NCBI RefSeq assembly: GCF_901000735.1
Contig: NC_081543.1
Location: 32,014,771-32,078,770 of the forward strand
Direction of reading: 5' to 3'
DNA from: Corylus avellana
Taxonomy: Eukaryota > Streptophyta > Magnoliopsida > Fagales > Betulaceae
DNA length: 64,000 nucleotides
The notes beneath the pieces are model-generated. The model ran no database searches and was not told the origin of the DNA. It was given only the letters and a program-made list of their open reading frames with translations. Of this stretch, positions 1-13,685 are shown piece by piece; positions within the stretch are counted from its first letter, which is position 1, and each line of letters begins with the position of its first letter. The translations under genes were made by a program, and so were the position numbers.

Positions 1-1383
1 CACAAATTTAAGAAAAGAAAGAGAGATAAGTCTCAAAAAAGAACTGGAGATAAACATTACATGACTCAGGTTTAGCATGTCTCATGCAACTTGAAGAAAC
101 AAAGATGTCTGTTCATTTGTATGAGCTATTGTCTGGAAAAAATTTCTTAGGTCAGTTCTGATGCCTTTCAACTAAGAATGACTCAAATAAACAGGAACAG
201 GACGGACAGCAGCTATTCCCCCTCCAAAGGCCAGCTTTCAGAAACAACCATAACTTAGAAGAATCATAAGCAATAGAAACCACATTTAGACTTTTAACTC
301 TTTCACCTACAGTTAACTTTCAGTCTGCCATGCAACCCATTCACATAACGAATCCACTAAAACTGAAGAGGTTTTGCACTACCTAATAGGGTCATACTAA
401 GCTAAACCATGCATGAGAGATTCAGATTTCCAAGATTTAGCATACTTTCTGGATAAAGCATGTTCATTTTGCAGAAGCTCTATTCATTCTCTTATAACAA
501 AACTTCATTATGAAGTGGTGAGGCCAAATCCAAGCAAGGAATAAAACGTGAAAAGAAACAAATAAAGAAAGTTTGAATCAAGCCCAAGACTTGCCTTCTA
601 CTGCAAGACAAGCAATGTCTTCTTAGGTGGAGACAAGTGACACAATCCATTTCTGTGCTACTGCCCTTCCCTTCATCAAGTAGGCCAAAGAACTCAGCTC
701 TTAGTAATGATGATCATGTGATGCAGCACATTCAAATCAACGATCAGCCTAATTTATTACATAAGAAGCCAGACTTCAAGTCACCCAAGGAAAGGAGGAA
801 TCAAGTCCTTGGCTTATTTCCTTCACAAGGTCTTCTCATGCAGATGTGAAAAAAATTGGATAATGGCTCATTAAGTCTTCAAGATTGATTTGTTGAACAT
901 TTTTTTGATAATGTCATCATAGTTCCATTATCTATGGACTTATATATCGTATAAAATGATATTCATTAGTTCTATAAATAATATACCCATAGAAAACCTC
1001 ATTAGTTACAGGGGAAACTTTAACTTTGGCTTATAAATTTTATAATTTGTTACTAACACTTACTATAATCTTTTAAAATTGTATCGTTTGTAATTTAAAA
1101 CAAAAAAAAGGTCCAACGTTTCTATTGGGAATTCAACCTATGTTAACCATTCATAGGAATAATTTAAAAAGATAATAATAATAAAATGAATAAATTTAAG
1201 GCATGGCTGGCAAACATGTAGATGTCTTTAAGGAGTATTGTGTCAAATACAGTTTCAACAAGTAGCTCCCTTCCCTTTAAAAGAGCCATTGACAATGTAG
1301 CTCTTCATTGGCTACGGAAGAATCGTCCCACTTGGAAGTGCAAGATTTGAGGCTTCAAGCCTCGCACCAATCAGAAGGCCCAT
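1..1383. other. Left edge, GGH intron 4 sequence
   Basis: No exon of the minus-strand GGH gene and no other protein family could be recognised here. A 70-codon plus ORF at 637-849 has no recognisable motif. I looked for the expected next GGH exon (the segment with the Asn-His-His-Tyr context) on the minus strand and did not find it. GGH intron 4 therefore probably runs through this stretch and off the window. Confidence 0.5.
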
Positions 1384-2286
1384 TAGGGCTGTCAATTTTG
1401 ACACGACTGGTGAACCTAACACGAACACGACACAAAAAAACAGGTATTGGGTTTGGCCTTATCGAGTTCGGATCTTAATCAGGTCTACCCTATTAAGACA
1501 TGGTTAATTTCGTGTCTGGCGGGTCGACCCGCCAGACCTGGTTATTGTTCGGGCCTGGCGGGTCGAACCGGGTCCCCAAAAAAAAAAAAAATCTCCTAAC
1601 TTTATTATAAATGGACTATCTAATATGTATAGAGTTGAAAATTGCTAATTTTGTGAATGTGCTGATCTAGGCCTCCTATTTTTGATAATGAATGTGTGGA
1701 TTTGGATTGTAAGGGTGCAAAATAGGCATATACTGAGCTTGTATTACATTGCAATGATCCTAAGCCACATGATATATACCGAATTGGCTATGTTACCATT
1801 TATCATAAGATGAGTACGCATTAGACACATCTAAGTGATACCCAAAAAGAATAGTCAAAATTAGGCTCTGCATATTTGATTAACATAGCCCAGATCATCC
1901 TACTACACACTTGAGGTCATCAAGAATTTGAATGGGAGAACATTTTGTCGTAGATTGAATGGGCACACTAAGACTATATAAGTGACTAAAAATTAACAAT
2001 TTGTGAACAATTAACAATATTATTATTATTATTATTATTATTACATTTTAAAAAAAAATTTGGGGTTTAGGGCTTTTTAAACGGGCCGGGTCGAGTCAAC
2101 CCGATATGCCCCGGTTATTTTAAACGGGTCGTGTCGGGTTACCTGGCTATTTTCCGTGTTATAATCGTGTCAGACCCGCCAACTCGTTTAGCTAAACGGG
2201 TCGTATTCGTGTATAAGTTAATCGGGTCACGGGTCTTTACGGGTTGTAATCGGATCGTGTCAGGTACCTGTTTTGCCAGCCCCCCT
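1384..2286. mobile_element. Non-autonomous hAT element with CGGGTCG-type subterminal repeats
   Basis: The left end reads TAGGGCTGTCAATTTTGACA and the right end, reverse-complemented, reads GGGCTGGCAAAACAGGTACC, an imperfect hAT-type terminal inverted repeat. Both ends are packed with short direct and inverted copies of GGGTCGTGTC, GGGTCGACCCG and AAACGGGTC, while the middle is AT-rich and non-coding. It is the same family as the element at 23402-24941. An 8-bp target duplication is not clear, so the right limit is approximate. Confidence 0.65.
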
Positions 2287-2329
2287 GCCAATTGAGATAC
2301 TCTTTTGGTCTAGCTTTTTGGGCCTTTAG

Positions 2330-2870
2330 TTTTTTAGCTTATTTGAATATGGAGAGCCTTATTGTCGAGTTTCAGTGCCCCACCTATAGTGATGGAGAAC
2401 TTGCCAGGTTTAAGTCAGCCTCAAAAGTGGCCATTTGGTTTTGTTCCGCCTTCGGAGTTAGTGGTAAGTGATGTGGAGGATGAAGACTTTCCATACCCTT
2501 TTGGTGATTTTCCCCTTGCCACTTTTTTGGATTGGGCTTTGCTTGGGGATGAGGGAAACGTAGACTCAATAGAGGACACCCCTCAGAAGGTTAAGGATAG
2601 AAGGGAGCTTCTGAATTTGGAATGCTCCATTAACTATGACGCGAAGGGAGTATCATCTAGGCGTGGAAAGGGCAAGGCTCATGCTTGTTAGCGTTTGAGG
2701 GTTTTGGGTTTTGATGTCTTGTGGGTGTCGGGTTGGTTGGGTTGTGGGTGTTCTTGCTGTTTTTTGGGTTTTGGGCTTGTGAGAGTCCATGTGTATACGA
2801 TCTGTGTACTTAGGGGCGCCTTTCAGTTTTTCTATAAAGTTTTACATTACTTTAAAAAATAAATAAATAA
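2330..2870 (+). pseudogene. Retroposed fragment with a 109-codon ORF, possibly LINE-derived
   Basis: An ORF at 2362-2691 encodes an acidic 109-residue peptide with no domain I recognise. It is followed by a T/G-rich stretch, then the motif CTTAGGGGCGCC, and an A-rich tail at 2855-2890. The 3' region resembles the 3' ends of plant LINEs, which also carry a GGGGCGC motif. A 5'-truncated or internally deleted retrotransposon piece is the likeliest explanation, but the ORF itself is not assigned to a family. Confidence 0.35.
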
Positions 2871-3455
2871 AATAAAATTAAAAATAAAAAAACTTACAGT
2901 ATCAGTTTTCTTCAGCATTGCCATGTTACAACATCTTCAAGGTTGAATAATTAACTTAATAGTTGAGTTGATGACTTCTATGCAAAATCTCTTACTTGTC
3001 AATTCTTTATATTCTCTTTTTCTTCTAATTAAACAAAAGTATGGTCCACCAACAGTCTGAGACCGCTGTCAGAAACAAATAATAAAATTCTAATGTTTTA
3101 TGTTTGGGTACACACACATGCCTTCACTAATTCTTAAGTACTAACTTTTGGGTTTTATTGAACATCAAATATTTTCACTACAGCAAAATAACATTAGCCC
3201 ATGCATGTTAAAGTTTTCAAAAAAAAAAAAAAAGTTTTCTCAAAACATTACAAAACACAAACACATTTTAAAAAAAAAAAACAAAAAAAACACAAAATAC
3301 TTTCCCAAAAAATTATAAATAAAAGAAAAAGAAAGGTGCCTGCACGGCCACCCCTAACAAAAAGAGGCGGCCGCGCTGCCACCCCGACAGGTCAGAGGTG
3401 GCCACTAGGATCAAAGGTGGACAACTTGTCTCTCCCCCCCCCCCTGTTTCCAATC

Positions 3456-4045
3456 TTAGTCTGAAGGAGTACAATAGATTAAAGAACAAGGTAAGAGAAA
3501 TCCACAGTCATGCGTCGCTCTAATAAAATTAACTTTCCACTGATAAGAGTCACTAGAAAATTCCAAATGATCAGGCACAAAATCATCCTTAAATCGAGCA
3601 ATATTGAATAACTCCAAAAAAGCTACCTTAAGGGTCGGATCCCCACACCACGTGTCATACCAAAATTTAAATTGGAGCCTCACCCACCTAAAATCCAGTA
3701 TGACTAGAAAACCAACCCCCTTATGTTTCCCATAGATTTGCCCCATATGACTTATGAACATCATCCACCCAACAAGCTGTTATATTTAAAATCCACTACC
3801 ACCCTCCATAGAGCCTCTCTCTCATACACAAAGCGCCATAGTCACTTCCTCAAGAAGCATGGATGAGCATAAATAAATTACGGACGCCACTCTTTCTCTT
3901 TAGAAATCAGATAATAGACCTTAGACCAGTTTATTATGTGAAATTTGAACTCTTCACCAACACCACCCCATAAGAAGTCTCGTTGTAACTTCTCTATGCG
4001 ATTGGCAACACCAACAGGGAGAAGAAAAAGAGACATGACGTAAAT
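3456..4045 (-). pseudogene. LINE ORF2 fragment (reverse-transcriptase C-terminal region)
   Basis: On the minus strand 3456-3764 reads with the LINE-typical stretch FKFWYDTWCGDPTLK followed by an LFNIA segment. This is the region after the reverse-transcriptase thumb of plant L1-like ORF2. Broken continuation is visible to about 4045, including an RRDFLWGG-like stretch. It lacks the polymerase core and a 3' tail. It lies in GGH intron 4. Confidence 0.7.
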
Positions 4046-5152
4046 AGGAAAATTATATAAACATGAAAAATAAGCATTTGTTTTCTCAAAATAAACATGT
4101 TAGTGTTTGTTTCTTTGAAAACACAAAAAACAGTTTTCAAAACATTTAACAAATACAGCCATACGTTTTTTAGTTCTGTGTGTAACCAATCATAGACAAC
4201 AAGAGCTTCTAGAAAACATTAATATTAATGATGCAGCCATGGAAAAATGATTTGTTCCTACTTCGCAATTTCATTAATTTCAAGATTTATTTTGTGGGGT
4301 CAACATGTGACTTCCAATCGGAGCAAAAGTCCTATAGTTTTAGAGGTCATGTCATTAGGAGCCTAAAGCTAAATACAATTTTCATCTGGATTTTTATTTT
4401 ATAAGTTCTAGTTAAATTTATAATGAGAGGTAGATCTGGAATTTTATGCAACTCTTGCGAATTAGGGGTATTTTGGTAATTGGATTAAGTCTAGAATTTC
4501 TAGGAGATTCTAAATGCCTTGGGTTCATTTTCCTCAAGTCCAAGTTAATCTTTAGTTGTGTTTCATTAGGTCTTTAACATACTACACATATTAGAGTCCT
4601 AATACTACTAGCACAAGAAAGAATCCTAATAGTTGAAAGTCAATATTCCATTATCAGAGTCTGAAATATCCAAAAATACTCAAAAGTCAACATACTAGGA
4701 TAGTTCAAAACTGATAAAGGAATATTGATGGATACCATTCACAGCCCCTGAAGAGTTACAACGTTTCTCTTTTTTCTATCTTCTTTTGCAACCCCAAATC
4801 AACCCTTTTCCTTACCAATTAAGACCCTCAGAACCACACATTTTCCCTACCAGATAGCTATCAATTACCTGCTCAACTACCAATAAATTCCCAACCACAG
4901 CTGCTGCCCATATTTTTTGAACAACCTATTTGCTTTAAGAAACAAAGTAATGCCCTTATACCACGTCGTTTCATAATTCTAGTCAATCTTCGAGCCCTAT
5001 CCCTCTCTTCTAAAATTTTAAGCACACATAGGTAGATTCCCTATATCTATCCCACATCAATTAATTGCTTATAATCATAATGGTACTAGATAACTTATCG
5101 AGTTTAATTACACTGAAATCAGATGTTATATATATCATTAAAGACAATATAC

Positions 5153-5247
5153 CTTTGAAACACAGTTCCTTCAATATGTGTGTTTTCCATAAATTGAAGG
5201 GTAGATGCCTGATCTGTTGCATTAAATGCTTCAAGAATATTACGGTC
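5153..5247 (-). CDS. GGH: GGH exon 4
   Basis: This 95-bp exon has acceptor ...AATAG before GACCGT and donor AAAG before GTATAT. It encodes [19 protein letters not shown] and continues [12 protein letters not shown], typical of the GGH segment after the catalytic Cys. It ends in phase 2, so at least one further exon must follow to the left. Confidence 0.85.
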
Positions 5248-8200
5248 CTATTATCAAGAAAACAAATGTCACTGTCATGAAATCAAAACAAATCCTCTGA
5301 AAAGAATTATTAGACCTTCAAACATCTACACAACATGAAATCAACAAAAATAAACCTAAAATGTTTCTTATCTCCATTGAGAATGCAAACTAAAGATCAT
5401 CTAAACATTCAAGTAGATGATATTTAATGGTCTTGATTTGTATGTCAGAGTGCTCAGAGAAAAAAAAAAAAAATGTATGCCAGAAGGATCACGGCTACCA
5501 GTCCTTTAAACCAATGTAAGCCATAAAGTAGGAAGTAACATATGACTAGCACGCAGTCTAGTCATGTGAGGCTAACCATTTGATAATGCATATATGCATT
5601 TTACTACATCATATGATTCTTCACATGTCAACAATTTAATTACTTAAATCGCCTACAGGAAGAAACAAAATTAACTAGTTCTGAAACTGAAAGTCACTTG
5701 CAGGAAAAAAAAAAAAAAAAAAAAAAGAGAAGAAGATATGTTACTTTATCACGTAAAGAACCAAAAACCATTTCACAAAATATCCACAAATCATGAGAAA
5801 CATAGGCTACCTTACTGATGATCATTGTCAATAGCTCGAAACCTAAGCATATGGCATACAATGGAAAATGGTCACCAGCATCATTCTTCGCTAAAATTCT
5901 CTGCATCAACAGATAATTGATAGGTTATTGCAAGTGAAACCCTAAGTCCCAGTTAGAAACAACGCATACTTTATTTTCTTGATATGTTAAAAACAAATGA
6001 GTTCATAAATGAAAAGAAATACCACAGCATGCACTTTATTGACAAAGTAATATCATATTGGTGGGTAATTCTTCAAGGAACAGATGTAAGTTTTGTATGT
6101 ACAAATTAGAAGGTTAACAAACCAACCTTAACTACTCGGTCAGAAATGGAAAAAAGGAGAAGACATGAGATGAATTTAGAAAACTTGTGGATGTCAGCTT
6201 AGCTGGTAATGTAACTTCTTCCTATACCAAATTGTGCTTACACCAAGGGGGAGGCCTTTAGGGGATAGGAGAAAGCCCTACTAGTTAGGCAGCCAGGTCT
6301 GATGGACCTCAAACAAAATCTTAAAGGAAAAAAAAAAAAAAAAAACAGGTTGCTTTCTCATATTTTCCTTATTGGCCCCATGGAAAGAATTAATACAGCT
6401 TTTCAATTTTTTTTTACAATAATAAAATATACTTCAAATAGTTGTGGCAAGGAACAACATATTGACAACGAAAGTTATTCCAAAATCATTATTGTTGACT
6501 TGATCGTAAAGTTCCTTGGCAGTGAATATTCAGTTGTAAAATGTTACCGGTTTTATTTTTTTGATGAATAATAATTTATTAAAGAGAGAAGGCAAAGCCT
6601 TCATACACGAAAAGTATACAAAAGAAGCAACCATCCTAAAAGTGTTTTAAACTAAAAAGTTAACAAGATCTAAAACATTGAAGAGGAGAAGTTAGGAACA
6701 TAGAGCACATCCCAATCTAAAAGAGAATTAAAAAAAAAAGGTTTTCAAACAGAGCATATTGGACTCCCAATCCTCAAATAGGCGCCGATTCCTTTCTATC
6801 CAAATGCTCCACATTAAGAACGCTAGAAAAACTTCCAAGATAGCCTCCTTGGGATGTCCCCATCCTTGAGTCTTCCAACAATGAAGTAGCTCTTGAATGT
6901 TGCTAGGCATCGCCCACGCAACTCTGAATAAGTTGAGAACCAAGTGTCATAGATCACTAGTGTACTCACAATGGCGGAAAAGGTGATTAACGGTCTCCTC
7001 ACCTCATTCTTTTTACATAGTTAGCACCAATTAATAAGGATGATACCCCACCTTCTGAGATTAATAACAGCAAGGATCCTACCCCAAGCTGTCGTCCAAG
7101 TAAAGAACACCATGTGGGGTGGGGCCTTAACCTTTCAAACACTTTTCCTGAGGGAAATGAGCTCGGCTCTCCAATCCGTTAAGTGTTATAAAAGCTTTTC
7201 TATAATGACTTAGGAAAAGCCCAGGTAAATCTGTGCTATTACCCCAAAATGACTAGTCAATTTGGAGCTTTCCTAAAATCACTTATAAAGCCCAGCTTTA
7301 CTTAGTAAGTAAGCAATGTGGGACTTAGCACTCATAAGTTTCTTTATAAACCATATACTCTATCTAAACTACTCATTTTTTCAATATAGAACCAAGGTGT
7401 TACAAACTCTCCTCTTTAAACCCCAGACGATCTTGTCAGGGCAATGTTATGTGGTACTAACAGTACCACATAGCATTACTAGGTGGCTTTGATACCATTT
7501 GTAACAACTCCGGGAAACCGCTAGCCACATCTATGCTATCACCCAAAAATGATTAATCAATTTGGAACTTCCCTATAATTACTTATAAAGCTTAGTTTCA
7601 CTTAGTACTTAAGCAATGTGAAACATAGAACCCATGAATCTCTTTATAAACTACCCACTCTATGTGGGCTACTCATCTTCCTAATGTGGGACAGGGATGT
7701 TATATTTTCACTTCAAATTCCTGGTTGTTGGCTAGGATCCATAACAATCTATTTGCTTCACTCGGATACAATGCAGAGGAGTATAACTGAGAGAGGGAAG
7801 AGTCAAGAGATTCCAGGTGTGTTTGTTAAAGGATTTTGGTCCAATGCTGTAACAAAAACTGATTGATGTAAAAAAAAAGTAAAAATGTTTTTTAAAAAAA
7901 AAAAAGTGAAAAAGTAAGAATGTTTGGTATGGAAAAATGAAAAAAAAAAATTTGTTTTGTAGTGCTTTTTTTATTTGAATAATAATGAAAAGTGATTAAC
8001 GTGATGTAAAAAGTAAGAGAATGTTGGAAAAATGAAAAAGTGAGATGAATAGTATCGAATCAAAAGCATTTAACAAACACACCCTCCAATTCTCAGTCCT
8101 ATATTTTTTTTTGATAAGTAATAATGATATAAAAAGCGCAGAGGGGCGCAATCCAATTCTCAGTCCTATATTGCCATGATGAAACTTGGATTCCAATGAG

Positions 8201-11200
8201 AAGATGTACCATAGGGTTCCGAGTAATATAACGCAAAGACCATGTCACAAGCTATCGTGTACAGTTCTGGAAATGAAGATTTGAAGCTACACCAAACATC
8301 ATGACAAAACTGAATACATGACCCGTTCCCAACCTTGAAAGAGACGAAGTTGGAGAAAATTCCTTGGCCATACCCCATAGGGCCCTTGAGTTTCCTCTAA
8401 GCACCATCCCCACTCAGGATCCTGTACTTCTCAACAATCACATGTCTCCATAAAGAAGTCTCCTCTTGGACAAATCTCCAAAGCCATATACCAAGTAAAG
8501 CCTTATTGAATAGCATGAGGTTTTTAATTCCCAAACCTCCCTTGGAAATTGAGGAACAAATAATCTTCTAGTTCACCAGATGAATCCAAGGCTCACCACC
8601 TAGACCGTCCCAAAGAAAGTCCCTTTGAAGGCGCTCCAACTACCTGGCTACACCGGCTGGTAAAGGAAAAATGGACAAAAAGTAAGTAGGTACGATGGAT
8701 AACGTGTTCTTGATTAGCATAAGGCGACCAGCCCAAGACAAGTAAATCTTCTTCCAACTACCCAATCTTCTTTCCATTTTCTCAACTACCTCGTCCATAT
8801 GGCTTTTGATTTAAAAGATGCACCCAAAGAAGTCCCAAATAAGTCAAGGGCAAAGAGGAGATGCTGCAGCTGAGAATACCAACCAGCTCTTCCTAATGCG
8901 GAGCCTCCCCCATTGCAACCAATACTGATTTCTGAAGATTAACCTTTAAGCTTGAAATTGCCTCAAAACACAAAAGAATATGGCCCAAATTATTTATGCA
9001 TCACACATGATAAGCATATCATCAGCAAGAAGGGGTGATATTTCTAACAAGGCATCATTTTGGATGCCTGCTCAGAATCTAGATAAGCAGCCACCAACAG
9101 TAGCTCTAGAGAGCATCTTACTGAGAGCCTCCATGACGATCACGAAGAGGAAAGGCGAGAGAGGATCCCCTTGGTGAAGGTCCCAATAGCTATGAAAGAA
9201 ACCATGAGGACTACCATTGATCAAGATAGAAAAAGGGACCGCATAAATAAAAGTAGACATCCATTTCCTCCCTTTAGAACCGAAGCCAAGACGTCCCAAG
9301 AGATATAGGAGGAACTATCAGTTGATGTGATCGTAAGCTTTCTCCAAATCCAGCTTACACATAACACCTGGAATTCCCAATTTCAATTTGTTGTCCAACA
9401 CTCATTTGCTATTAAACTGAGCCTAGAATGTCTCCCCCCCATAAATGCATTCCGGTTGTTTGATATGAGCAATCTCAACACCTGTTTCATTCTGATAGCC
9501 AAGACTTTGGCCAAGATTTATAAACGCTCCCCATCAAACTGATGAGTCTGAAATCCTTTACTTCCAATTGCCCGATCTTTTTAGGGATGAGAGCAATGAA
9601 AATAGCATTAAGGCTCTTCTCAAATATCTCATGCTCATGAAAATTGTGAAATACAAGCATCAGATCATCCTTCATTATAGCCCAACAAGACTGAAAGAAA
9701 GCAATAGTGAAGCAGTCAGGGCCCGACGCTTTGTCTCCATCCATACTAAGCAACGCCTAAAAGAACCTCTTCCTGAAACGGTCTTTCCAACCAATTCGCT
9801 TCTACATAATCTAAAAAGGGAAACTCCAACCCATCTAATTTAGGGCACCATTGAACTATTTCATTAAAAAGATTCATGTAAAACTGAATGATTGTATTAG
9901 GGCTGAGCGTCGGTCGGTAATGTCCGTTTCGGTAGAAAATTTTTATTTTCGCCTTTCAAACCGACAATGTCGGTAAAGTCGGTTATTTCACCGACTTATT
10001 CCGTCAAATTTTATTTTATTTCGCATTTCGAACCAAATGCAGTCGGTAAAGTCAGTGTCGGTCGGAAGTCGGTAAAGTCGGTGTCAGTAATGTCGGTATG
10101 TGGAAAAGTGGCAAATTTGTCGGTAAAGTCGGTCGAAAGTCGGTCGGTAAAGTCGGTTCGGTTAAAAAACCTCTTCCGCCTACCGAATCGAAAAATTCGG
10201 AATAAAAAAAATCATGCCGCCTATTGTCCGCCATCTAGTCTGTAACGGTCGGTGTCAGTAGAAATCGGTCGAAAGTCGGTCGGAAGTCGGTTAATCGGTA
10301 ATTTGCTCAGCCCTAGATTGTATCATTGATTGCCTCTTGATCATAATTAGTATAGCATCTGTACAAAGACGAGCAAAAAAATTGTTCCTCCTGATATAGT
10401 TAGCAATATGGTGATAAAACCTAGTGTTATTATCCCCTTTTTTAACCAAGTCGCTTGGATTTTTGCCTCTAACTGACTTCATGCAGAAGAGCAACTTTCG
10501 CCTTCGCCCTCCTGACTTTTTCCTCTTCTTCTAGAGATCGCTCCTCTTCTAAGTAATCAAGAGATTGTATCTCCTCCAATAAGGACTTCTTCCTCCCTTC
10601 AATCTTATCAAATACCTCCTTGTTCCATCGTTTTAAGTCCAGTTTCAACCTTTTTAGTTTATTAGCCAAAATAAAGCAAGGAATACCAAGGAACTTATAC
10701 GAATCCCACAATTGTTTCACCATATCTACAAAACTCTCTGCTTTCAGCCACATATTCTCAAATTTATATGAGTGCGACCCTCTAGACAAACCTTCACCAG
10801 TTACCAGTTTTACATTTTTTTTTTTGATAAGTAGTTACCAGTTTTACATTAGAAAAATTGTGGTTTATTTTCAATAATTTAGAAGGCCAAAGCAAGACTT
10901 TCTTGTGTAGCTTCCCACATTGTTTTCTTAAATTAATCGAGAAATTTTCAATAAATTATCAAGACCTGATTTGGGAGGTCATTTTTTCGTTGTGGTAAAG
11001 TGAATATTGATGCTCGTGTTGCATAAAACTTCTTATTTCCATTTTCATTTTTTTTTTCCACATGAATCTGACTCCAAATGATCCCGTGTCAAGTTGCCAT
11101 CTTAGACTGAATTTTCTTTTCCTTCTTTTTTTATTGAAAGACAAGCAACTTAATAACACACTCAAACTTAATAAGGACTTGAACATAGTCACATGAATGC

Positions 11201-13648
11201 TTTTTCACCATTCACACCCATTTAAGGCAATTCTTAGTAAAACAAATAAAACAAATGGATAAAGATCAAGGTTGTGCATGAGTCAGTTTCATCGATTGCC
11301 GGAGAACATTTCTATCCGAACAGACCTAGTCAAGTTGTAGAAATTCCCAAACGAGCTGGAATGAAGACAACATTAAAACTAACAGCCGGTTTCATTTAGA
11401 TCAATTCGAAAGAGGGTCAGGTTGGTGAATTCCTCCATTTTACACACAAGCGGAGTGTTATCGTATTGCCTCAAAATACACAGGTATTATAACACCCCGC
11501 CCTAAATGATATGATATTGTCCACTTTGGGCCAAACCCGCATGGTTTTATTATTGAGTTTACCCTCAAAAGGCCTTATACCATTTAGAGATAGCATATTC
11601 TATATAAACACATCATCTTTTTCACATCCAAGCAATGTGGGACGTCACAATCACCCCCTCTTAGGACCCAGCGTCCTCACTGGCGACTCTCAGGGGCTTG
11701 TGAGCACTCCCTCAGCTTAGATTAGGCTATGACTCTAATACCATATGGCAACACCCCACTCTAAATGATATGATATTGTCCGCTTTGGGCCAATCCCGCA
11801 CTTTATGTAACACCCCACTCCAAATGACACAATATTGTCCACTTTTGGCTCCCCCAAACCAAACTTCCTAGGAGGTCACCCATCCTGATACTACTCTCGC
11901 ATAAGCTTACTTAACTGCAGAGTTCTGATGGGATTATGACCATCACGGCTTTTTAAAATGAGTTGTTATAATGAAGGGTGTAAGTATACATATAAGCACA
12001 TTTCCATACCTAGGCAATATGAGACACCACAATAGGCTTGGCCCAAAGCAGACAATATCATATCATTTAGGGTGGAGTGTTACATATGATATCAGAGCCA
12101 TAGCTCAGCCTGAGATGGGGGGAGCGTATACAAGCCCATGAGGGTTGCCAGCGAGGACGCTGGGTCCCAAGAAGGAGTGATTGTGACGTCCCACATTGCC
12201 TAGGTGTGAAAAAGATGATGTGTTTATATAGAATATGCTCTTTCTAAATGGTATGAAGCCTTTTGGAGGTAAACCCAATACTAAAATCGTGCGGGTTAGG
12301 CCCAAAGCGAACAATATTATATCATTTAGGATGGGGTGTTACAGGTATACAACAATTCCACCACAAATCCAAAGCAATCCAAAAAGACATAAAATCAAAC
12401 CAAAACCACAAATTAAAAGGCAAAAACAGGGGACAAAAAAGAAGCAAAAACATGGAGAAATGAAAGAAAAGAGGTCACTTCCGAAGCCAATTGAGAAAGG
12501 AATCCCATGAAATCTAATTTTAAAATTTTGAAAAAGAATAACCAGTTTTGGGATCATTTTGAGTTATTAGGAGATGCTGAAGCAATCAAGTAGTAGAATG
12601 CAGATTTTCTCAAATGAGAAAGAGAAGAAAACTAGCAAAGAATGAAGAAACTTCTTGGCCAACTGAAAGAATCTCCTTTTTTGTTAAAATCACAAGTGAG
12701 AAAGATAGAGAAGAAATAGCATGTGGGGTGCAGGCAGCAGCAATATTGGAGCTGGAGGAGGCAGCAGGACTGGATGAGGCTTGAGAGTTGAAAGGTACAG
12801 AGATCGAGTGAGGTAGGGCTGATGACTTTCAAAGGGGGAATAAACTTTCTTTTTTTTTTTTTTTTTTTGGTACTTATCAAAAAAATTTTATTCAGAAAAT
12901 TATAAAGTTTGCACAGGTTCATGTATAATTCTGAAGCTGCCCACCTAAACATTTCCACATCATTTAATATATCGAAATAAGATTTCTAAATTGTATATAT
13001 AATTGCACCAGTAGGTTAATGATCAGTTAGGAATAGTAGAAACGAATACCAAACCAAACCGACCTTTCTTACATATTTTGGAACTGAACCAAACTGCCAC
13101 ACAGAAAAACGTATCAGCCCAATGTGGGTGGGGTCAGTCAGGGTGGAGAGATAGGGTGGATTGATGCACAAGCCCGATAAAGATTAAGAACTAGCTTCAA
13201 AAAACTGAGTTCTTACAAGTAACTTTAAGTTCTCATTTGGTAGTTTGTTGAGGCTCATTGTAAAGAATAGACTGATCAAGATCATGCCAAAAAATTTAAG
13301 ACACGATCAGCTATCAAGCTGAGGTCAAACAACAACCATCGGGGTTTTCAACAAAAAACCAAATCAAGATACCCATCCTGTAACTCGCTGCACATCTAAA
13401 ATTCACCCTCAAGAGAATCTCTCAATCTCCTTTCACAATTACCTTGATTCTAAGGCCCCTAAACACAAATATTTTTATAGCCCTTTCTTTTTTCTTTTCT
13501 TTTTTTGAATAAGTAAACAAACAAATCTTTAGGAGTCCAGCAATAACAGCTTAAGCCCCTTAATTTCATTTTCCACATAAAAGATGATTAAAAATGAATT
13601 ACTTACTTCATCTGTGGTTGACCTCTTTTTTCCTGAACTCCATTTGTA

Positions 13649-13685
<37 letters not shown>

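Noticed and set aside
1..5152. GGH exon 5 and later
   Set aside because: I looked for the conserved His-containing C-terminal segment on the minus strand and did not find it. It is assumed to lie outside the window.
11511..11720. ORFs translating as [27 protein letters not shown] peptides (also 12105, 35071, 36961, 30970, 55988)
   Set aside because: They are translations of TRIM/Cassandra LTR and internal sequence, which is non-coding.
12849..12890. Third micro-LINE insertion (T-run next to ACTTATCAAAAAAA)
   Set aside because: The LINE-like tip is present, but no flanking duplication could be found, and T-run and A-run lie together. Unproven.
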